NCBI GenBank assembly: GCA_900544375.1 | Contig: UQUZ01000012.1 | Location: 1-57,977 of the forward strand | Length of the DNA stretch: 57,977 bases | Direction of reading: 5' to 3' | Source of the DNA: an uncultured Oscillospiraceae bacterium | GTDB taxonomy: Bacteria; Bacillota; Clostridia; Oscillospirales; Acutalibacteraceae | Part shown: one piece after another, positions 8,518-17,530 of the stretch | How positions within the stretch are numbered: the stretch's first letter is position 1 | Layout of the letters: the number at the start of each line of letters is the position of its first letter | Made by a program: the position numbers and the translations under genes | The notes under the pieces: model-generated | Databases searched by the model: none | Told to the model about the DNA's origin: nothing | The model's input: the letters and a program-made list of their open reading frames with translations, nothing else

Positions 8518-8681
8518 TCTTTCGTCCAACCTGTATCTGTCGCGATGCGCCTAATCCGCTCCACGTGCTCTCTTCCTATTCGGATACGCCGCCAGCTCGA
8601 ACCGTTGGGATTTTGCTATTACAGCCGCCATGCCCGATTCTGCTCATACGGCATGCGAGTCATAAATGGGGGAAGCGAATG

Positions 8682-9440
8682 CTATCTTCCTTTTTTTAAA
8701 ATTCTTTTTAGGGCCTCCAGATCCAATAAATTAACTGTCTCAAATTTCCCCTGATAAAACACAGCCCAGTTATTGAACACACAGGGCAACTCCTTTGCTT
8801 TTTGCAAAGTATCCACTTGCATGAAGGAGACGGGGACATCATTCGTCTCACAATACTGTTTGATCGCCCGAATCGTTTGATCCACATAGGGGCATTGCAT
8901 ATCATAATAGATTGTTAACTCTTTGCTCTCAATTCCTTGGCTTTTTGCATTTTTTGCAAACTTTGGCACTGTCTTGTCAAAAGAAACGGCTAACAATTCA
9001 TATCCATACTCGGTTGTATCCACCACCTCAAACCCAAACTTCTTCGCAAATGCCTGGTCAGAAAGCCAGGCCTTCTGTTTTTTCGATCCAAGCATACAAA
9101 CGCCGGATTTCCCCTGTTTTCTGGCCTCGTCCAAGCAATACTCCATCAGCGCTCTGCCATATCCTTTTCCTTTTTCGCGGCCCAAAACCCATAAGCAGTA
9201 CACATAGTAAAAATTGTCGCCAATGATAGGAACCCAAGCGGTTTCCAGAGGGGCGTACTCGATAAAAACTGTGGCCTTTGCTGCGTTTAACTTGCGAAAG
9301 ACATGGCCTTCCTTGAGCCGGTCCGAAAGCCACTGCCGCTTTGCGTCGATACCGGGATGGGGCTTTTTGCTGCGGATAATGCAGCATAAATGCTCCTGAG
9401 CCAGGTTTTCTGTTGTTATGTTGATAAATTCAGCATCCAT
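8682..9440 (-). CDS. YoaP-like GNAT acetyltransferase with a thioredoxin-like C-terminal domain
   Basis: A 252-residue two-domain protein. Residues 1-170 form a GNAT domain, with LGREKGKGYGRALMEYCL giving the acetyl-CoA loop. The C-terminal 80 residues contain YYDMQCPY and GKFETVNLL, like the YoaP C-terminal domain of Bacillus. The frame continues upstream for 61 codons, but the ATG at 9440 has a strong GGGAGG six bases before it and matches the usual family start, MDAEFINIT. Substrate unknown. A single cysteine (QCP) stands at the position of a thioredoxin CxxC motif, so it is probably not a dithiol oxidoreductase. Confidence 0.85.
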   Translation of the reverse strand: MDAEFINITTENLAQEHLCCIIRSKKPHPGIDAKRQWLSDRLKEGHVFRKLNAAKATVFIEYAPLETAWVPIIGDNFYYVYCLWVLGREKGKGYGRALMEYCLDEARKQGKSGVCMLGSKKQKAWLSDQAFAKKFGFEVVDTTEYGYELLAVSFDKTVPKFAKNAKSQGIESKELTIYYDMQCPYVDQTIRAIKQYCETNDVPVSFMQVDTLQKAKELPCVFNNWAVFYQGKFETVNLLDLEALKRILKKGR

Positions 9441-9594
9441 ATGGATCCTCCCGCTTGCCATTCCAATTCCGTCCGCCACCGCTTTTCTGTTTGACTGCCC
9501 AAATCCCGAACCCATATTTTTGATATCGCATCCACTGGAAGTTAAGCCGCTTCTGCACATCTGAAGAGGTAAACGAGAGTTTAAGCACTGCCTG

Positions 9595-9963
9595 TTACAG
9601 CACCACACCATATTGCTGCGCAATATTTTTCAGCCCATCCTCAATCTCAGCGCGTGTGAAATTATGCGCCTCCAAATAGGCGTCGTCCCGCTCATTGAGC
9701 TGCAAATAGAAATCAATTGCCACGCGCAGGCCGGGGAGACCCAACTGGCCGACCTCCTCATAGAGCCAGTTTTCCGCCTCGTTGATCTTTCCCTCTGCCA
9801 ACAGGCGGCACAGCGCTTGATGCAATTCATCCGCCTTTGAATACGGCGCTTTCAAAGGCAACTCATATTTCACACCATCGGAGCGCAGCAGCAACCGGGC
9901 GAGTAGTTGGCCGAGCATTTTGATCTGCCGCATGATATAGTCCTTCTCATAGTTTTCAAACAT
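9595..9963 (-). CDS. DUF6483-like protein
   Basis: A 122-residue, probably cytoplasmic, helical protein. The opening MFENYEKDYIMRQIKML and the pattern of short helical hairpins match what I recall as DUF6483, a Firmicutes family without a known function. The segment ALCRLLAEGKINEAENWLYEE resembles a TPR-like helix pair. It lies six bases after cca on the same strand and is probably co-transcribed with spoVG-cca. Confidence 0.75.
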   Translation of the reverse strand: MFENYEKDYIMRQIKMLGQLLARLLLRSDGVKYELPLKAPYSKADELHQALCRLLAEGKINEAENWLYEEVGQLGLPGLRVAIDFYLQLNERDDAYLEAHNFTRAEIEDGLKNIAQQYGVVL

Positions 9964-9969
9964 ATCGTA

Positions 9970-11154
9970 TCACCCTCCCAGCCATTGCGACGCCATTGTG
10001 CACAACCGCTCTCTTGTATTCCAATCCGGATGCTCCAAAACAGCCTGCAAAAGCATTTGTAATGCCTTGCCCGTTTCCCGGCCGGCGGGAATGCCGAGCG
10101 CTCTCAAATCGTGTCCATTCACGGCGAGCTGGCCGGTGCGCCATGGCTCGCGCTTCGCTAGAATATCCTGCAACAGATCGCGCAGGGATGCATTATCCTC
10201 CCCGAATAAACATGCTCTTGCCGCGAGCAAATCCCCCCAGCACTCCGGCGACAGGCTTGGAAAACGCGATTTCAGCTCCGCTCTGCTTTGGGGAAGCGGC
10301 TGAGCGAACTGCCGCTCATACGCGCCGGCAGATTGATTCATTGCGTTACTCAGCTTCAGCGCGGCGCAGACGGCATGCACCTGCGCGCCGCAGATCCGGC
10401 ACAGGGCGGCCAGACGCAAAGCGCCGTCCGGCGGAAGCGTGTCCAACAATGGAAAAACGCCATGCTCTGTAGAGGTAAGCCCACAAAAGGAAAGCGCTCC
10501 GTTGCATAGCAACGGCGCCAGCGCGGAGGGCCTCTGCCCCGCCAGCGATTTCATCAGCTCCGCCGCCACACGCTCTGCGCTGATCTTTGCAAGATTTTCC
10601 CCATACAGAAGCGCTGCGCAGAGCGTGTGCTCTTCCAGTGCAAAATCAAGCTGCGAAGCGAACCGGAAGGCGCGCAAAACACGTAGGGCATCCTCTTTAA
10701 AACGGTCGGATGGATCTCCCACCGCCCGGATCACATGCGTCTCCAGGTCATGCTGCCCGCCAAACAGATCGGTGAGACCTCTGGACGGAGCATAAGCCAT
10801 TGCGTTCACTGTAAAATCCCGGCGTGCCAGGTCTTGCTCAAGCCGCGACGCAAATAGAACGCCTGAAGGCCTTCGAAAATCATGGTAAGCTTCTTCCGTG
10901 CGAAAGGTCGTCACCTCCAGAGGCTCCCGCTGGGCGATGACCGTGACCGTACCATATGTAATGCCGGTTGGAACCGTATGCGGAAACAGGCGCAGCGTCT
11001 CCTCCGGGAGGGCGCTCGTCGTCAAGTCATAATCGTGCGGCTGGACGCCACGCAGCAAATCACGCACGCACCCGCCAACCGCCCAAGCCTCAAAGCCCGC
11101 CTGCTCCAATTGATCGATGCAGGCGCAAACATGGGGAGGGAGAGTCAAAACCAT
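9970..11154 (-). CDS. cca: CCA tRNA nucleotidyltransferase
   Basis: It adds or repairs the 3' CCA of tRNAs from CTP and ATP. About 394 residues, class II type. The nucleotidyltransferase head has GGCVRDLLRG followed by DYDLTT, which supplies the metal-binding aspartates, then RRDFTVNAMAY and the RNA-binding motif DALRVLRAFRFASQL. A long C-terminal helical region follows without a visible HD motif. The ATG at 11154 has a near-perfect GGGGAGGGAGAG upstream and is preferred to the first in-frame ATG at 11184, which would overlap spoVG's end. The two tRNA-Leu genes in the window encode their own CCA, so cca here acts mainly in repair or on other tRNAs. Confidence 0.93.
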   Translation of the reverse strand: MVLTLPPHVCACIDQLEQAGFEAWAVGGCVRDLLRGVQPHDYDLTTSALPEETLRLFPHTVPTGITYGTVTVIAQREPLEVTTFRTEEAYHDFRRPSGVLFASRLEQDLARRDFTVNAMAYAPSRGLTDLFGGQHDLETHVIRAVGDPSDRFKEDALRVLRAFRFASQLDFALEEHTLCAALLYGENLAKISAERVAAELMKSLAGQRPSALAPLLCNGALSFCGLTSTEHGVFPLLDTLPPDGALRLAALCRICGAQVHAVCAALKLSNAMNQSAGAYERQFAQPLPQSRAELKSRFPSLSPECWGDLLAARACLFGEDNASLRDLLQDILAKREPWRTGQLAVNGHDLRALGIPAGRETGKALQMLLQAVLEHPDWNTRERLCTMASQWLGG

Positions 11155-11184
11155 TGCTCTCTCCCTCCCCTTTGATGAATTCAT

Positions 11185-11496
11185 CTATTGCGCAGGCTCT
11201 GCCTGCTGATCCTGTTGTGGAGGCTGAAGCTGTTCCTCCTGCAAGGCCGCCTCATAAGCTGCGAATACGGCACGCTCAATCTCCTCGCGCGCAGCCCGAT
11301 TGAGCGGGTGCACAAGGTCGCGGTAAGTGCCGTCTTTTTCCTTACGGCTGGGCATTGCGATAAATTTGCGATTCGGCCCATTGATGATTTTCACCTCATG
11401 CACTGCCACCGCATTGTCAATCACGATGGAGGCCATCGCGCACAACCGTTCCTCCTGGTGATAAATGCGCCTGATTTTTACTTCGCTGATTTCCAT
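11185..11496 (-). CDS. spoVG: Septation/sporulation regulator SpoVG
   Basis: A small nucleic-acid-binding regulator, known to bind DNA and RNA in Firmicutes and to influence septation, capsule and sporulation genes. It has 103 residues. The conserved core is intact: VKIINGPNRKFIAMPSRK followed by RDLVHPLN. The C-terminal tail is extended and rich in Gln and Pro (LQPPQQDQQ), a variable feature of the family. Stop and cca's coding frame are almost contiguous, which suggests one transcript spoVG-cca-DUF6483. Confidence 0.95.
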   Translation of the reverse strand: MEISEVKIRRIYHQEERLCAMASIVIDNAVAVHEVKIINGPNRKFIAMPSRKEKDGTYRDLVHPLNRAAREEIERAVFAAYEAALQEEQLQPPQQDQQAEPAQ

Positions 11497-11574
11497 CTAT
11501 TTCATCCCCGCCCGTCAAAACGATTCGGGAATAGTATTTTCCCTTTTCTCCGTTTTATCCGGGCTGGGAAGGGA

Positions 11575-12246
11575 TTACAGGAGGTATACGCCAGAAGCTA
11601 AAACGGCAATTTCCTCCTTTTGCCAACGAAAAAATTTATAAACAGGCTCCTGAAAGTGCTGATAATCCCGCACCGCATACCGGTCGAGGCTAAGTGTGCT
11701 AATTTGGTGTGAACGCTCATTACATACATACAGCACCCGTCCATACCGCACAAGCGAACACGGCCCGTCAAACGCGCGCTGCGTGCCGCCGCTGATGCGT
11801 AGAGCAATCCGTTTCGTCGCCGTGGAAAAGCAGATCACAGCATTTTGCTCCGGCACAGCCGACCAAAAAAAATCCCCATCTACTGCCAAGTCGGAAACCC
11901 CTGCTCCGCGATAGGTCAATTCCCCGCGCCAGACCGGCCGGCCCTCTTTTGAAAAAAATCCGAGCTCTCCCCCGGGATAAAGCACGGCCAAATTCCCATC
12001 CGGAAGCCGGGCCGTATCGCAGGAAACATAGTCGCCAAGGCTCCGCACAAGCGTTTCATAACCTGCGCCGAACTTACGGCGCAGATATACGCTCCGCCGC
12101 ACAGGAACCTCTTCCCGCGTGTGCAACAAAAATTCGTGAAAGGAGAGGCGGATTTGCGTTTCATCGAGAATCTCCCTCCGTACAAAGAGAAAACCGGAGC
12201 GGGTTGGAAGAATATCTAAAAATTGCAGCTCTAGCAATTTCTCCAT
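11575..12246 (-). CDS. Unknown protein, propeller-like, about 223 residues
   Basis: I do not recognise it. It has no signal peptide or membrane helix. The pattern of short strands ending in aromatic or GD/GR turns, such as DLAVDGDFFWSAV and SLVRYGRVLYVCNE, resembles beta-propeller blades, so a scaffold or ligand-binding role is possible. Start chosen at the ATG at 12246; an upstream in-frame start at 12258 gives four more residues. It sits 78 bp before spoVG on the same strand and could share that transcript. Confidence 0.65.
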   Translation of the reverse strand: MEKLLELQFLDILPTRSGFLFVRREILDETQIRLSFHEFLLHTREEVPVRRSVYLRRKFGAGYETLVRSLGDYVSCDTARLPDGNLAVLYPGGELGFFSKEGRPVWRGELTYRGAGVSDLAVDGDFFWSAVPEQNAVICFSTATKRIALRISGGTQRAFDGPCSLVRYGRVLYVCNERSHQISTLSLDRYAVRDYQHFQEPVYKFFRWQKEEIAVLASGVYLL

Positions 12247-12369
12247 AGAAACCGTCAACCTTTTGCGGTAAAGAGAAAACGCCGCCAGCTCAACACGCCT
12301 TTTGAGCCCATGGACATTTGCCCCTTTTACCGCGTTATTTTACAGGCGGTAAATCAAGGCGTGTCACCT

Positions 12370-14823
12370 TCACCGCCGAATGGAATAGGACATTCCCTGT
12401 TTGGTATCCAACACAATCGTATCCGCATCGAGCACTGCAAAAGCGGCGGGCGTGCCGTTCTGATCCAAAATATGCACGGTGTGGATGCCGGGATAGGAGA
12501 GCTTGCACGCACCGCCTGCGCGGGCATGAATGCTGCCCTCCACGAGCTTTTTCTCCTGCCAGGCTAGATCAATCACAAAATTCCCACGCGCCACAAGGCC
12601 CCTGAAGCTGCCGGTTGCCCATGCGTCGGGCAGGGCGGGCAAAAGCTGTATCACACCCGCATGGCTTTGCAAAAGCATTTCCGCAATGCCCGCAGCCGCA
12701 CCAAAATTCCCGTCGATCTGGAAGGGCGGATGGGTGTCCCAGAGGTTATCGAGCGTGCTGTGCCTTAAAAGCTCTCCAAGCATTTTATAGCTGTGATTGC
12801 CATCAAGCAGGCGCGCCCAAGCGCAGATTTTCATCGCTTTTGACCAGCCGGTCCCGCCGTCGCCCCGATCCTCAATAGAAACACGGGCGGCATGCCGATA
12901 TTCCGGCGTTTGCGCAGTGATATGGCTGCCAGGATAGAGGCCAAGCAGATGCGACATATGACGATGATGGTTCTGCACTTTTTTGGTTTTAAAGCCGCGG
13001 TCAGGCCACTGATCCTCAAAAAACCATTCCTTAATTTGTCCCCATTTGCCCACCTGAAGCGGTTTTAAAAGGGGCAGCTGCTTGCGAATTGTTTCAAGCA
13101 GTGCCTGATCCGGCAAGCCCTCCCAACCGTTTTCTGCCAATACACGCGCAGCATCCAGCACATCGGTATAGAGCTGCCACACAAGCTCCTGATCATAAGT
13201 ATCCCCTGCGGTAACCGGCCCATTTTCCGGGGAAAAGCTCGGAGAGGATACCATGCGGCCGCTCTTTGCATCAAAAATCAGCAGCTGTGTCCACAGGCGC
13301 GCGCATTCCTCCATCATTGGATAAATTTCCTTGGCAAGCAGCGTCACATCGCCGCTGAAGGTATAGCAATCATAAGCATTTTGCAGCATCCAGGCGCCGT
13401 TTGCGGGCGCCCAGCCCCAGCGCCAGTCGCTGCCGGGGCCAACCATTCCCATCGGGCTGGTCTGCGTATGCGCCATCCATCCAGTCGGCTTGGACGGATC
13501 CGGCTCACCGTTTGCGAGCCGTTCGCCAACGCCTGCATATTTCGCCGCCACAATACGGCCAGGCTTACGCATGGCCTGGAGATAGCGCAAGAGGGGCAAA
13601 GTGGTTTCGCTCAAATTCGTGGTGTGAGCTGGCCAATAATTCATTTGCAGGTTTACATTCAGATGATAATCGCTCTGCCAGGCCGGGTTGTTTTTGGCAT
13701 TCCATACGCCTTGCAGGTTCGCCGGCAGGCTCCCCACACGGGAAGAGGCGATCAAGAGATAGCGCCCATATTGAAAATAGAGCATCTCCAACAACCTGCT
13801 CTGCCGCCCCTTTTTATATTTTTTTAACAGCTTATCGGTCGGTAGGGAGGTCTCCTCCTCCTGCCCCACCTGGATTTCCACTCGGTCAAAAAGCGCCTGA
13901 TAATCCGCCAGATGCGCCTGATAAAGCGCCTCATAACCCTTTTCCGCCGCAACCTGCACACGCTGCAACGCCTGCGGGACCGGGTCAATCCCGCTGCGGT
14001 AATGCGGAAATTGATCTTCATAATCCGTCTGCGCGCAGAGGTAGAGCACGGCGCTATCCGCCTCGCTGACCACTAGGGAATCCTCCCCGTGCGGCTTTAC
14101 CGTTCCACCATTGACAACGATTTGGAAGGCCGCAGCATAGCGCAAGTTGTTTGCATCCGGGCTATCCTTTCCGCCCACACAGCCGCGTGGGGAACCGGAA
14201 AGGAGAAGCGTATCCGCCCCTTTGACACGGCATTTCCCTTTTTGCGCAGACTCCACCCAAAAGCGAAAGCTGATCTTTTCACTGCCGTCCGCATCAAACT
14301 TTGCAACGAACACATGATCCGGATAGCTCATAAAGCAGGTGCGCGTGTGGCGCAGCCCCTTGTGCGCAAAGCTAACGCAGGAAACAGCCGTGCGCAGATC
14401 AAGCGTGCGGCGATATTGCCTACAGGAGCGCTCACGCAGGCCGGGAAAATCAAAAAACATCGTTCCAAAATTCTGGTAGGCGCCAAGGCCCGCTTCAGAG
14501 CCCTGAAGGCCGCGCATCGCTTTCTCAGCCGCTTCATTTTCCCCTGCTGCGAGCATATTTTGAATTTCATGCATCGCCTGGCCGTTATCATCCCTTGCGC
14601 AGCCGAGCGCATAGCCCGGCGTGCCGGGGCCGCCTGTCCACAACGTTTTTTCATTAAATTGGATTTGTTCGCGGCGAATGCCGCCAAACACCTTTGCTCC
14701 CATATATCCATTGCCGATGGGCAGCGCCTGCTGCTCCCAGCCTTTATAATCCGTATGTGCGGGTTTTTCATACCAAAGCGTCAGCTCACCTGCACCCGGG
14801 TAATCTTCCAAGCGATGCTTCAT
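12370..14823 (-). CDS. Glycoside hydrolase family 95 alpha-L-fucosidase
   Basis: An inverting 1,2-alpha-L-fucosidase-type enzyme (relatives also act on alpha-galactosides), 817 residues. The N-terminal beta domain begins LWYEKPA and LPIGNGYMGAKVFGG, followed by NEKTLWTGGP. The catalytic (alpha/alpha)6 barrel carries DYHLNVNLQMNYWPAH, with the two asparagines that activate water, SPENGP with the likely general-acid glutamate, and QIDGNFGAAAGIAEML with the conserved aspartate. GGAGAGGAG precedes the ATG. No signal peptide is visible, so the enzyme is probably cytoplasmic and acts on imported oligosaccharides. No fucose catabolic genes are adjacent. Confidence 0.9.
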   Translation of the reverse strand: MKHRLEDYPGAGELTLWYEKPAHTDYKGWEQQALPIGNGYMGAKVFGGIRREQIQFNEKTLWTGGPGTPGYALGCARDDNGQAMHEIQNMLAAGENEAAEKAMRGLQGSEAGLGAYQNFGTMFFDFPGLRERSCRQYRRTLDLRTAVSCVSFAHKGLRHTRTCFMSYPDHVFVAKFDADGSEKISFRFWVESAQKGKCRVKGADTLLLSGSPRGCVGGKDSPDANNLRYAAAFQIVVNGGTVKPHGEDSLVVSEADSAVLYLCAQTDYEDQFPHYRSGIDPVPQALQRVQVAAEKGYEALYQAHLADYQALFDRVEIQVGQEEETSLPTDKLLKKYKKGRQSRLLEMLYFQYGRYLLIASSRVGSLPANLQGVWNAKNNPAWQSDYHLNVNLQMNYWPAHTTNLSETTLPLLRYLQAMRKPGRIVAAKYAGVGERLANGEPDPSKPTGWMAHTQTSPMGMVGPGSDWRWGWAPANGAWMLQNAYDCYTFSGDVTLLAKEIYPMMEECARLWTQLLIFDAKSGRMVSSPSFSPENGPVTAGDTYDQELVWQLYTDVLDAARVLAENGWEGLPDQALLETIRKQLPLLKPLQVGKWGQIKEWFFEDQWPDRGFKTKKVQNHHRHMSHLLGLYPGSHITAQTPEYRHAARVSIEDRGDGGTGWSKAMKICAWARLLDGNHSYKMLGELLRHSTLDNLWDTHPPFQIDGNFGAAAGIAEMLLQSHAGVIQLLPALPDAWATGSFRGLVARGNFVIDLAWQEKKLVEGSIHARAGGACKLSYPGIHTVHILDQNGTPAAFAVLDADTIVLDTKQGMSYSIRR

Positions 14824-14903
14824 CTCGCCCTATTCTCCTCTCCGATAGTATCTCTTTTTAGTATAGCATATCTGAGAAGCAGAGGTAAATACGTTTTACG
14901 CTG

Positions 14904-16229
14904 TTATTCCCGATTTTCTCCAATTACGTTGTAAATCAACGCTTCTTCGACCGGCTGGATTTGTGAAAAATGGATCGCCGTAAGAAACAGCGCCGCCGCC
15001 TGTGCAATCTGCCCCTCTGATTCAAGATTGGTAAACAGCTGCGCAACCGTTTCCCCCCGGTGGACGAAATCCCCCGTTTTCTTTCGCAGAACGATTCCCG
15101 CCGCCGGGTCTATCGCACCCTCCTTCTCGACACGCCCCGCGCCGAGCAGCATAGCGGCGCGGCCGATCAGCTCTGCATCCATATGGATGATAAACCCGGA
15201 TTCAGGTGATGATACGGGCATTTTTACTTTTGCCTGTGGAAAACGCTCCGGGTGCTCCAAAACAGAATCATCCCCGCCCTGCGCGCGCACTAGCTCCCGC
15301 AGCTTCTGAAAGGCAGAGCCATCCTGGAGCGCCGCCTCCGCCTTTTTCTCGTAAAAGGCTATGCTCCCCTGCGCGCTTAGAGCCATCATCTGCGCGCTTA
15401 GAGCCACGCACAGCCGGGTCAATGCTTGATCCCCCCTGCCGCGCAGGATCTCTGCCGCCTCAATCACCTCCAGCGCATTCCCGATGGCATAGCCCAGCGG
15501 AATATCCATGTTGGTAATCAGAGCGGAAACCCGCCGCCCCGCGCCCCTGCCGATGCGCACCATCTCTTGCGCAAGCTGACGCGCCTGCTCTTCTGTTTTC
15601 ATAAAGGCGCCGCTGCCGCATTTAACGTCAAGAACGATGCACTGCGCGCCAGCCGCTAACTTTTTGCTCATAATACTGGAGGCAATCAGAGGGATGCTCT
15701 CCACCGTGGAAGTTGCATCCCGCAGGGAATATAGCGCTTTGTCCGCCGGGGCGAGTTCACCCGTCTGCCCGGCAACACACAGGCCGATCTCTTCCACCTG
15801 CCGCAAAAATCGCTTGCGGGAAAGCGACGTTTGAAAGCCGGGGATCGCTTCCAGTTTATCAATGGTGCCGCCCGTATGGCCGAGCCCCCGCCCGGACATT
15901 TTTGCCACACGGCCACCCATTGCAGCGACTAGCGGCGCCACGATCAGCGTCGTTTTATCCCCCACGCCGCCTGTGCTGTGTTTATCGGCCGCTACGCCCG
16001 AAAGAGAGGACAGATCAAGCTGTTCGCCGGAACGAGCCATCTCAAGCGTCAGCGTGAGGGTTTCCCGCTCATCCATCCCCTGAAAACAGATCGCCATCAG
16101 CAGCGCGGAAGCTTCAAAATCTCTGATTTTTCCGTTCAGATACCCGCGGATAAAAAATGCAATTTCCGCATCTGTCAGCGCTTCTCCATCCCTTTTTTTC
16201 CGGATAATCTCCCGCATCAGCATCAACAC
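14904..16229 (-). CDS. pdp: Pyrimidine-nucleoside phosphorylase
   Basis: It phosphorolyses uridine, thymidine and deoxyuridine to the base and pentose 1-phosphate in nucleoside salvage. About 441 residues, like Bacillus Pdp. Diagnostic segments: DKHSTGGVGDKTT (phosphate loop), KMSGRGLGHTGGTIDKLEAIPGF, and SIPLIASSIMSKKLAAGA with the pyrimidine-binding lysine. The frame extends upstream, but homologues begin near MLMREII. The GTG at 16229 has AAAGGA at six bases; ATG at 16223 is the alternative. It follows the teichoic acid operon's terminator and precedes the GH95 gene by 80 bp. Confidence 0.93.
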   Translation of the reverse strand: MLMLMREIIRKKRDGEALTDAEIAFFIRGYLNGKIRDFEASALLMAICFQGMDERETLTLTLEMARSGEQLDLSSLSGVAADKHSTGGVGDKTTLIVAPLVAAMGGRVAKMSGRGLGHTGGTIDKLEAIPGFQTSLSRKRFLRQVEEIGLCVAGQTGELAPADKALYSLRDATSTVESIPLIASSIMSKKLAAGAQCIVLDVKCGSGAFMKTEEQARQLAQEMVRIGRGAGRRVSALITNMDIPLGYAIGNALEVIEAAEILRGRGDQALTRLCVALSAQMMALSAQGSIAFYEKKAEAALQDGSAFQKLRELVRAQGGDDSVLEHPERFPQAKVKMPVSSPESGFIIHMDAELIGRAAMLLGAGRVEKEGAIDPAAGIVLRKKTGDFVHRGETVAQLFTNLESEGQIAQAAALFLTAIHFSQIQPVEEALIYNVIGENRE

Positions 16230-16279
16230 AACGCATCCTTTCCGTTTGATAAAAAAACCGCCTTTTTTAAAAACGGCTG

Positions 16280-16320
16280 CAAAAATACAAAATGTGAGCC
16301 CCGCGGTGGGACTCACAAAA
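16280..16320 (-). terminator. Terminator of the teichoic acid operon
   Basis: Minus strand: TGTGAG(T)CCC / GGG(G)CTCACA hairpin (16296-16320), then TTTTGTATTTTT. It directly follows the last gene of the cluster. Confidence 0.78.
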
Positions 16321-16322
16321 GC

Positions 16323-17477
16323 TTATGAAGGATAGGGAGCTTTTGTTACGTAATCCACAACGCGAACGGCCGCACCGCCATCCGGCCGACCAAAGTGGAA
16401 CGCGCGGAATCGCTCCAGCCGCGCAAGGTCAAGGACGCCATGCTCAATCTCATCGAGCAATTCGGGCATCGTCCGGACGATTTTGCCCGGCACGAAGGAT
16501 TCATAGTCAAAATAAAACGGCCGGTCCTTCTCATATTCCTCCAAATCGAACGCATAAAAGATGCAGCGTTTGCGCAGCAACGCAAAATCCATCACAATGG
16601 AGGAATAGTCCGTCACCAACACATCACATAGGAGCACCAATTCGCTCACATCCGGATATGCGGTTAAATCGACTGCTCCCTCCAGCGTGCGTGTATCCGC
16701 ATGAATCTGTGGGTGCAGCCGCACCAACAGCGCATACTCCTCGCCCAGATATCGGTTGAAAAGCCCCGTATCCAGCCGGGAAAGCAGCTCCCGATCCTTT
16801 TCCGGGTCATCCCGGAAGGTTGGCGCATAGAGCACCAGCTTTTTTCCCCTGCACTGCGGGTATTGCTCATTAAAACGGGCGCGCAGAGCCGTGATATCCT
16901 GCGGACGGAAGAAAAAATCGGTCCGCGGTGAGCCAAGCGGAAGCACCTGCTCCGGGCGCACATGAAAGGCGCTTGCATAATGCGGCGCAACACTTTCAGA
17001 AGAGCAAATGACAAAGGTCAGCTTGGCGTTGCCCGCTGCTTCGCGCGCACGGATTTCCGGCGGTTGGCTGATATCCTGCCCAAAGCGTTTAAAGGCGCCC
17101 TCTGCATGCCAAAGCTGCGTTACAACCACCTTTTTACCCAAATGCAGGCTTGCCAGCGGCATAAAATTATCATTGAGAAAAATATAACGAGAACGGGCTA
17201 GCCCATAGGCTTTCCGGGTAAAAAAACCGATCGCACGACAAACAGAGCGCAAAAAGGCGGCCGGGCCCGCATTTGTTTGCAGGCAAAGATCCCGGCGCGT
17301 GATTTTGGTAAAAAAATAGCCTTCCTTTTTGCCCTGAAACGCCCGTTCCACCTCACCCAGGCCATCGTGAAAATCCGCGTTATGCATTGAGATCAATGCA
17401 ACGCGCTTTTTCTGCACCGGAAAAACCCGAAACAGATGAAACATTGCGGCATACAGAGTAAAAAACAGCCGCTTCAC
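16323..17477 (-). CDS. CDP-glycerol:glycerophosphotransferase-like teichoic acid enzyme (TagB/TagF family)
   Basis: A 384-residue, membrane-associated polyol-phosphate transferase of the TagB/TagF/TarL family, which primes or extends wall teichoic acid. The C-terminal GT-B half shows the CDP-polyol site: LWHAEGAFKRFG, LGSPRTDFFF, KLVLYAPTFRDD, LVRLHPQ and VTDYSSIVMDFALL. The N-terminus is short, amphipathic and basic. Start is a GTG preceded by AAAGGGG. The family does not distinguish glycerol from ribitol phosphate, but the tarI/tarJ genes in the same operon point to CDP-ribitol as donor. At this length it is closer to a primase-sized enzyme than to the long polymerases. Confidence 0.87.
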   Translation of the reverse strand: MKRLFFTLYAAMFHLFRVFPVQKKRVALISMHNADFHDGLGEVERAFQGKKEGYFFTKITRRDLCLQTNAGPAAFLRSVCRAIGFFTRKAYGLARSRYIFLNDNFMPLASLHLGKKVVVTQLWHAEGAFKRFGQDISQPPEIRAREAAGNAKLTFVICSSESVAPHYASAFHVRPEQVLPLGSPRTDFFFRPQDITALRARFNEQYPQCRGKKLVLYAPTFRDDPEKDRELLSRLDTGLFNRYLGEEYALLVRLHPQIHADTRTLEGAVDLTAYPDVSELVLLCDVLVTDYSSIVMDFALLRKRCIFYAFDLEEYEKDRPFYFDYESFVPGKIVRTMPELLDEIEHGVLDLARLERFRAFHFGRPDGGAAVRVVDYVTKAPYPS

Positions 17478-17530
17478 AGATAACGCCCCTTTCCTTACGC
17501 TTCGTTTCGTGCGCTTCTAGCTCTATGGCT

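Noticed and set aside
12325..12354. TTTACCGC/GCGGTAAA hairpin near the GH95 stop
   Set aside because: The stem is 8 bp with a 12-base loop and no clear T-run; it may be a weak terminator but could not be supported as one.
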